A DNA stretch of 6,168 nt from Bacillota bacterium (GTDB lineage: Bacteria; Bacillota; Bacilli; Alicyclobacillales; SLC66), in contig JAKACR010000170.1 in the NCBI GenBank assembly GCA_021821225.1, forward strand, positions 1-6,168, given 5' to 3'. How positions within the stretch are numbered: the first letter of the stretch is position 1; each line of letters begins with the position of its first letter. Made by a program: the position numbers and the translations under genes. Under the pieces are notes generated by a model. That model searched no databases, was not told the origin of the DNA, and saw nothing but the letters and a program-made list of their open reading frames with translations. Positions 4,785 through 6,168 of the stretch are shown piece by piece.

Positions 4785-5696
4785 GTGCAACGATACAGCG
4801 ATGAATCGGGACGATACAGAGATGAATCGGGCAACGTGGCGCTCATTGTCGCGTTTGCGCTGGTGGTTCTGATGGGCATGCTCGCGCTGGTGGCGGATCT
4901 GGGCGATGTCTATCTGGCGCGGGAACGCGACTTGAATGCGCTGGACGCGGGGGCGCTGGCGGGCGTCGCTCAAATCTTCGCGGGGACGGCGGCCGTGACC
5001 CAGGCGGCGCAGCAGTACGTCGCGCAAAACGGCGGCACGGTCGACCGCATCGTCGTCAATCCGTCCGCCAATACGGTGGACCTGTACAGCACGCAGACGG
5101 TGTCGCTGCACTTTGCTGAAGTGTTCGGCCAATCGTCCGCCACCTTCACCGTGCACTCGCAGGCGGAGGCGGGAACGCTGGTCGCGGGCGACGGCTTCGC
5201 GCCATTGGCCGTCGTCCGGCAGCCGTTTGTCTTCGGTCAGACGTACCAGCTCACCACAGGGCCAGGGGAAGGGTCGGACGGGAACTACGGCCTGCTCCAA
5301 CTGGGCGCTCCCGGCGCCGCGCAGTTGGAGCAGAATCTCCTGTACGGCTATTCCGGGACACTGTCTGTGGGCGGGCAGGTTCCCACCGAGACGGGCATCG
5401 CGGCCGGCGCCGTGCGCGACGCGCTCGGCCAGCGGCTGCAGGAGGGGTCCGCGTGCACATTTGCCACGGCGACGGAGAACTGTCCGCGAGTCCTGCTGCT
5501 GCCCGTGATCAACGCGCTGCCGGAAGACGGGAAAAAACTTGTGGCCATCGTGGGATTTGCCGCATTTTATCTGGACAGCCTGGGAGAAGCGGAGGGTCAC
5601 ACAGCGGTGTCGGGCCAATTCATGAAAATGATCGTGCCGGGCACGCTCGGCGCGGGGGAAAATTTTGGCCTGTACACGGTGCGGCTGTCGCAGTGA
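4785..5696 (+). CDS. tadG: TadG-like pilus assembly protein
   Basis: Membrane-anchored Tad pilus accessory protein of 303 residues from GTG 4785. The start is supported by GGAG (4773-4776) 8 nt upstream; the open frame extends back to 4599, but that part lies over tadE. The N-terminal Tad domain reads ESGNVALIVAFALVVLMGML (14-33), then ADLGDVYLARERDLNALDAG ALAG, matching the family pattern of a hydrophobic helix followed by DxG and the LQxAxDAxALAG-like segment. The C-terminal region (about 65-303) is exported and has no motif I can name. It contains the paired-cysteine segment CTFATATENCPRVLLLPV, also seen in TadG-like proteins, which could form a disulfide. The first 16 residues carry a 7-residue tandem duplication, RYSDESG/RYRDESG. 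No von Willebrand MIDAS motif is evident, unlike longer TadG proteins. Confidence 0.88.
   Translation: MQRYSDESGRYRDESGNVALIVAFALVVLMGMLALVADLGDVYLARERDLNALDAGALAGVAQIFAGTAAVTQAAQQYVAQNGGTVDRIVVNPSANTVDLYSTQTVSLHFAEVFGQSSATFTVHSQAEAGTLVAGDGFAPLAVVRQPFVFGQTYQLTTGPGEGSDGNYGLLQLGAPGAAQLEQNLLYGYSGTLSVGGQVPTETGIAAGAVRDALGQRLQEGSACTFATATENCPRVLLLPVINALPEDGKKLVAIVGFAAFYLDSLGEAEGHTAVSGQFMKMIVPGTLGAGENFGLYTVRLSQ
4790..4831 (+). repeat. Tandem 21-bp duplication at the 5' end of tadG
   Basis: Units 4790-4810 and 4811-4831 are identical at 20 of 21 positions; the only change is C to A at 4799/4820. They encode RYSDESG then RYRDESG immediately before the membrane helix. The length is a multiple of three, so the frame is kept. 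It looks like a recent slippage duplication and a site where length variation between strains could occur. Confidence 0.9.
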
Positions 5697-5738
5697 ACCG
5701 GGCAGGACCAGGATGAAATCGCAGCGGGGGGATCGCGG

Positions 5739-6168
5739 ATGGCGCGCAACAGGACGGTTTTGCTCATGGTGGCCGCGTCGATCGTCACGGGTGTGCTGGC
5801 GGCCGTGCTGGTCCGCAAAGAGATCAAGGGAATCGCCCTGCGGGATCAGGCGAGTCTAAAAGCGGTCGCCGTGGTGGTGGCCGCGCACCGCATTGCGGCG
5901 AACGCCGCGCTGACCCAGGCGGATGTGCGCCTGGCCATGGTTCCCCAGGGCGGGAGGACGGCGGCGGCGTATTCCTCCGTACGCGCGGTGCTCGGCCTGA
6001 TCAGCAGACAGACGCTGTATCCCGGCGAGCAGTTGTTGCCCGGCATGCTCGTCACGGCGTCGTCGTCGCCGAACCTGACGGATCATGTCCCGCCCGGCAT
6101 GCTTGCGATGAGCGTGCTGTACAACCCGGTCAGCCAGGCGGGAGGCGCGCTTTTGCCGGGGGACCGGG
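5739..6168 (+). CDS. cpaB: Flp pilus assembly protein CpaB/RcpC, 3'-truncated by the window
   Basis: Component thought to work in the periplasmic or cell-wall part of the Tad machine, often with the secretin in Gram-negative bacteria. ATG 5739 is preceded by a run of six Gs (5726-5731) 7 nt upstream. The frame stays open for 143 codons to the window end. It begins with a basic start and a membrane helix (VLLMVAASIVTGVLAAVLV, about 7-25). A SAF-domain-like segment follows (about 42-105): VAVVVAAHRIAANAALTQAD ending in TLYPGEQLLPGML, the usual CpaB pattern in which an 'I..G..L....V' strand is followed by a PGExLLPGML turn. PPGMLAMSV and LLPGDR further on match the start of the RcpC domain. The gap after tadG is 42 bp and it is probably in the same operon. 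Confidence 0.9.
   Translation, partial: MARNRTVLLMVAASIVTGVLAAVLVRKEIKGIALRDQASLKAVAVVVAAHRIAANAALTQADVRLAMVPQGGRTAAAYSSVRAVLGLISRQTLYPGEQLLPGMLVTASSSPNLTDHVPPGMLAMSVLYNPVSQAGGALLPGDR

Noticed and set aside
4545..5618. Antisense open frame of 357 codons over tadE/tadG
   Set aside because: The product is rich in Arg/His with no domain pattern, while the + strand frame encodes a recognisable TadG-like protein.
5713..5859. Short open frame starting at ATG 5713, between tadG and cpaB
   Set aside because: Arg/Trp-rich product in a shadow frame of cpaB, whose SAF-type protein begins at ATG 5739.
1..6168. CRISPR array, tRNA, rRNA or integrase/attachment site
   Set aside because: No regularly spaced identical repeats, no tRNA-like cloverleaf or rRNA sequence, and no recombinase or transposase gene seen in the window.

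Overview
The window reads as one end of a Tad (Flp) pilus gene cluster in a GC-rich Gram-positive bacterium, with a regulatory module placed in front of it. All convincing genes are on the + strand. HemL closely resembles the Bacillus protein, the kinase/regulator pair is DegS/DegU-like, and there is an intrinsic terminator and a c-di-GMP-I type riboswitch. Together these suggest a high-GC member of the Bacilli (Alicyclobacillaceae-like). That placement is an inference from protein resemblance, not a proven identity.

Layout: 1-973 is the 3' three quarters of hemL (tetrapyrrole synthesis), unrelated to what follows. 974-1059 holds nothing I can recognise. A near-consensus promoter (1060-1089) starts a long untranslated region. 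Its first ~155 nt form a large inverted-repeat structure (1095-1252), followed by a c-di-GMP-I (GEMM-I) riboswitch aptamer (1292-1446) and an intrinsic terminator (1541-1575). The leader ends at a short cytosolic DegS-like histidine kinase (1642-2334), followed by a NarL/LuxR-family response regulator (2413-3162).

Directly behind the regulator stop codon lie three copies of a GGGAY-N4-GTCYY dyad, spaced 32 and 34 bp apart. The last one is centred near -42 of a plausible activator-dependent promoter. The pilus genes follow: Flp major pilin (3359-3604), a hairpin (3618-3651), prepilin peptidase TadV/CpaA (3722-4387), TadE-like pseudopilin (4384-4779), TadG-like protein (4785-5696) and the start of CpaB/RcpC (5739 to the window end). 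The pilus ATPase and platform genes (tadZ, tadA, tadB, tadC) are not in the window and would be expected downstream.

Proposed working model (inference): intracellular c-di-GMP controls read-through of the leader terminator and so the amount of a sensor-less kinase and its regulator. The regulator then binds the three dyads to switch on the pilin and pilus assembly genes. This would be a two-tier cascade from second messenger to riboswitch, two-component system and Tad pilus.
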